The position numbers and the translations under genes are program-made. Of a DNA stretch of 29,562 nucleotides, positions 27,486-29,562 are shown one piece after another (the stretch's first letter is position 1; each line of letters opens with the position of its first letter). Origin of the DNA: Haplosporangium gracile (Eukaryota; Mortierellomycota; Mortierellomycetes; Mortierellales; Mortierellaceae). The notes under the pieces were generated by a model. The model had not been told where the DNA came from and searched no databases. It saw nothing but the letters and a program-made list of their open reading frames with translations. Location of the stretch: positions 9,566-39,127 of the forward strand of contig JAAAUF010000329.1 in NCBI GenBank assembly GCA_015499985.1, given 5' to 3'.

Positions 27486-29320
27486 TCATTCAACAGCAGG
27501 AGTAATAGAGTCGACGCAGTTGGCACGGTTCTTGGAGTTGTATTTGTGTCGGCCAAGCGCATCCAGGCGGGAGAACGACTTGCCACATCCACCGCACTTG
27601 AACGGCTTGTCTCCTCCATGAATCTTGACATGCCTCTTCAAATCCTATTATTGTCACAAAAATAAGGTGTTCATTCTGCGTTGTTAGATATCGTGTCACA
27701 AAAGACAATATTTTGGCACTTTTAACAACAAGTCCACCAGAAGAAGAAGGAATACTCACATGATTTCGTGCGAAGGGAAGCTGGCAATGACTACACACAA
27801 AGGGCCGCTCGTTAGTGTGTGTCCGAGAGTGGGATTTGAGGTTGTAGAGGCGTGCAAAGACCTTGTCGCAGCCGTCAAATGTGCATGGGTACGCTGTAGC
27901 TCCCTCTGGAATCGACGCCGCCGTGTTTTGTGTGCTCGATCCTCCTGTCCTTCTCTTTTTGTGAACATGCGGTAGGGGTAGCGGTGCCATGGCCGCTGCT
28001 TCCGTCTTAACAGGTTCCTTTGCGGTGCCAAACTGTGATCCTTGTACTGGGAACTGTCCCAGGGGTGGGGCGAGAAGACCGCCATTTGGTACTCCAAGGA
28101 TTCCGCTGTTGGCGATCAATGTCTGGAGGGCTTGCTGGATAACGCTAGCATCATCTCTCGAGTCGGGTACCCATTTAATCTGTGTCTTTCCTGTTGCCTT
28201 GTCCACCTCGAACATCAAGCCCTGATTAGCGTCGGATTCTGCTGAGCTTGATGATGCACCAGCCTGTGATGTTCCTTGAAGCGCTTCTACTCAATCCAAA
28301 GATGAAAGGGAAATACAACGTTTAGTATAAAGCCATATATCAAAGGTTTTCACAGAGAAGCACTCCGCTCAAGTTAGAAAACACAGTACTACAAGACATA
28401 CCTTGACCGATTTTGTTAGCATTTGCCTGGGTGGCAAGAAGAACTGCTTGTGCAATTGCAGTTGTGTCCTCGTCCAGGTTTGGATGCTGCTCTGTCTGTC
28501 GCTGAAAGTTACTGATGGCTTCGGTGATAGAGAGGAGTGGGTCTGTAGTTCCAGGTACTGCGCCAGCGCCGTCGCCTGTGTGGTGAGCCACTGTGCTGTC
28601 AACGTGGCCCGTGGTCGCTGTTGATTCGACTGTCGCAGTTGTGGTGTTGGCTGTAACACTGCCGAGGGAGAGTGCGATTAGTTGGAGCGCTTGGGCAGCC
28701 TGTGTCTGTTCAAAAGCCTCCTGCGCAGTCCTTTTTCCTTCCGTTGTCGTTGTCTGTGTCTGACTAGCGATGGACGACAAGACTTGGTTGTAGACATTGT
28801 TCACATCGAAGGCAGGTGTTGAAATATCGGTCTTGGCAATGATCGAGTGATCGACACCAGCAGTGCTAGCAGCGACCGAGGCTGCAACGGCAGCCACGGC
28901 GGCAGCGGCAGCTCGCTCCTCGGCTTCAATCTGTTCGATGGGTGTTGTCAGAGCCTTGGTCAGAGCCTTGATATCGTCTGCGGTAGTATCGTTGAATGAG
29001 TTGGCAAAGGCGGCCACAGCAGCTACGGCCGCCTCCTGGGAAGTCACTGGGATAGACTCCAGGCTTGTTGCTGCGGCTTCTGAATGGTTGTGCGTTGCGG
29101 AAGCATGGTCTCCTGTGCTTATAGCTATTGTAGGAGGTGTTGCTGTGTTGGTAGTTGAGATTGGTACTGGTGTTTCTGTGTGAGTGTTGTTGCTGCTGTT
29201 GTTGTCTTGTTGGAGAGCAGCGGTGTTGTTGGCGATGGTCTGTTGGAGGTGGAGGAGAGTGTTTTCGTCGAGCTCACTTTCGTGATGAGGCTCGGCGGTC
29301 GTTCTTCTTTCTTCGGCCAT
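27486..29320 (-). CDS. Crz1-like C2H2 zinc-finger transcription factor
   Basis: Three exons, 29320..28402, 28286..27760 and 27644..27486, give 534 residues. Introns are both 115 bp (GTATGT...GAGTAG; GTGAGT...AATAG) and phase is kept. Residues 1-306 are low-complexity, with A-rich helical stretches (EEAAVAAV-like and [14 protein letters not shown]) and T/S/N-rich segments. A basic HKKRR near 416 could be a nuclear localisation signal. Three fingers follow: C441/C446-H459/H463, C471/C474-H487/H491 (split by intron 2), and C499/C502-H515-C525. The strings [16 protein letters not shown], CxxPFARNHDLKRH and [11 protein letters not shown]...C match the arrangement of the calcineurin-regulated factor Crz1/CrzA, including the final Cys instead of His. 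A PTIAIS at residues 63-68 fits the PxIxI[T/S/Q] calcineurin docking pattern. The Crz1 link is inference from finger sequence; other fungal C2H2 factors have related fingers. Confidence 0.85.
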
Positions 29321-29562
29321 GATGGCTTTGCTGATGGAGGCTTGGAGGGGATTGCATTAAGAAAAAAAAAGCGGCTTGGGTCAACTTTTCAACTCTCCTT
29401 TCTTCTCTTGCTTCTTGCTTTCGAGGAAAAAAAATAAAAATAAAAAGGCTGGGGAGAATGGGCGCCATAATTACGTCACCGAAGCGACTCATCATAGCAT
29501 CCGCTTCCCCCTACCTGCACGAATGCATGTGTACGAACATGCTGAAATAAAACTAGACTAAT
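29321..29562. other. Upstream region of the C2H2 gene
   Basis: Minus-strand promoter and leader of the zinc-finger gene, with two A-rich runs and no TATA box that I can defend. No other gene in the last 240 bp. Confidence 0.45.

Overview
The window looks like nuclear DNA of a filamentous fungus, most likely an early-diverging one of the Mucoromycota / Mortierellaceae type. The evidence is eukaryotic: spliceosomal introns of mostly about 110-140 bp with GT...AG ends and CTAAC/CTAAT-like branch points, a cytosolic ribosomal protein gene, an eIF3 subunit, mitochondrial import and respiratory genes, and many simple repeats and homopolymer runs. The lineage assignment is an inference from gene style. 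Nothing in the window proves the genus.

Layout: (1) 1-96, the 3' end of a probable QCR2 (complex III core protein 2) gene. (2) 477-1887 (-), a mitochondrial RsfS/Atp25-N type ribosome-silencing factor with one intron. (3) 3521-9524 (-), a head-to-tail array of five intact genes and one deletion pseudogene, all encoding 3CxxC-type zinc-finger proteins (the RTP-like zf-3CxxC family). Their N-terminal halves are unrelated or strongly diverged, and several share a 5' leader intron. (4) 10331-12131 (+), ribosomal protein L5 (uL18). Its 411-bp second intron carries a box C/D snoRNA whose two guides match the two targets of yeast snR60 / vertebrate U80. (5) 12.1-15.9 kb, a long stretch without recognisable genes. 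(6) 15925-20788 (+), two paralogous secreted proteins of a family I do not recognise, each with an internally duplicated 46-residue cysteine/tryptophan module. A third copy on the minus strand (about 22276-23268) has an in-frame stop codon. (7) 23693-29320, three housekeeping or regulatory genes: PAM18/TIM14 (+), eIF3d (-) and a Crz1-like C2H2 transcription factor (-).

The pattern is a mosaic. Conserved housekeeping genes (RsfS, RPL5, PAM18, eIF3d) frame two blocks of locally duplicated, fast-changing genes: the 3CxxC array and the secreted-protein trio. These blocks are the most likely places for undescribed biology. The snoRNA is the best-supported hidden element, because its two guide sequences place the fifth nucleotide upstream of D' and D exactly on the expected 2'-O-methylation sites. 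Gene models were assembled by hand from frame, splice-site and family logic. Every multi-exon CDS reported keeps an intact reading frame across its junctions.
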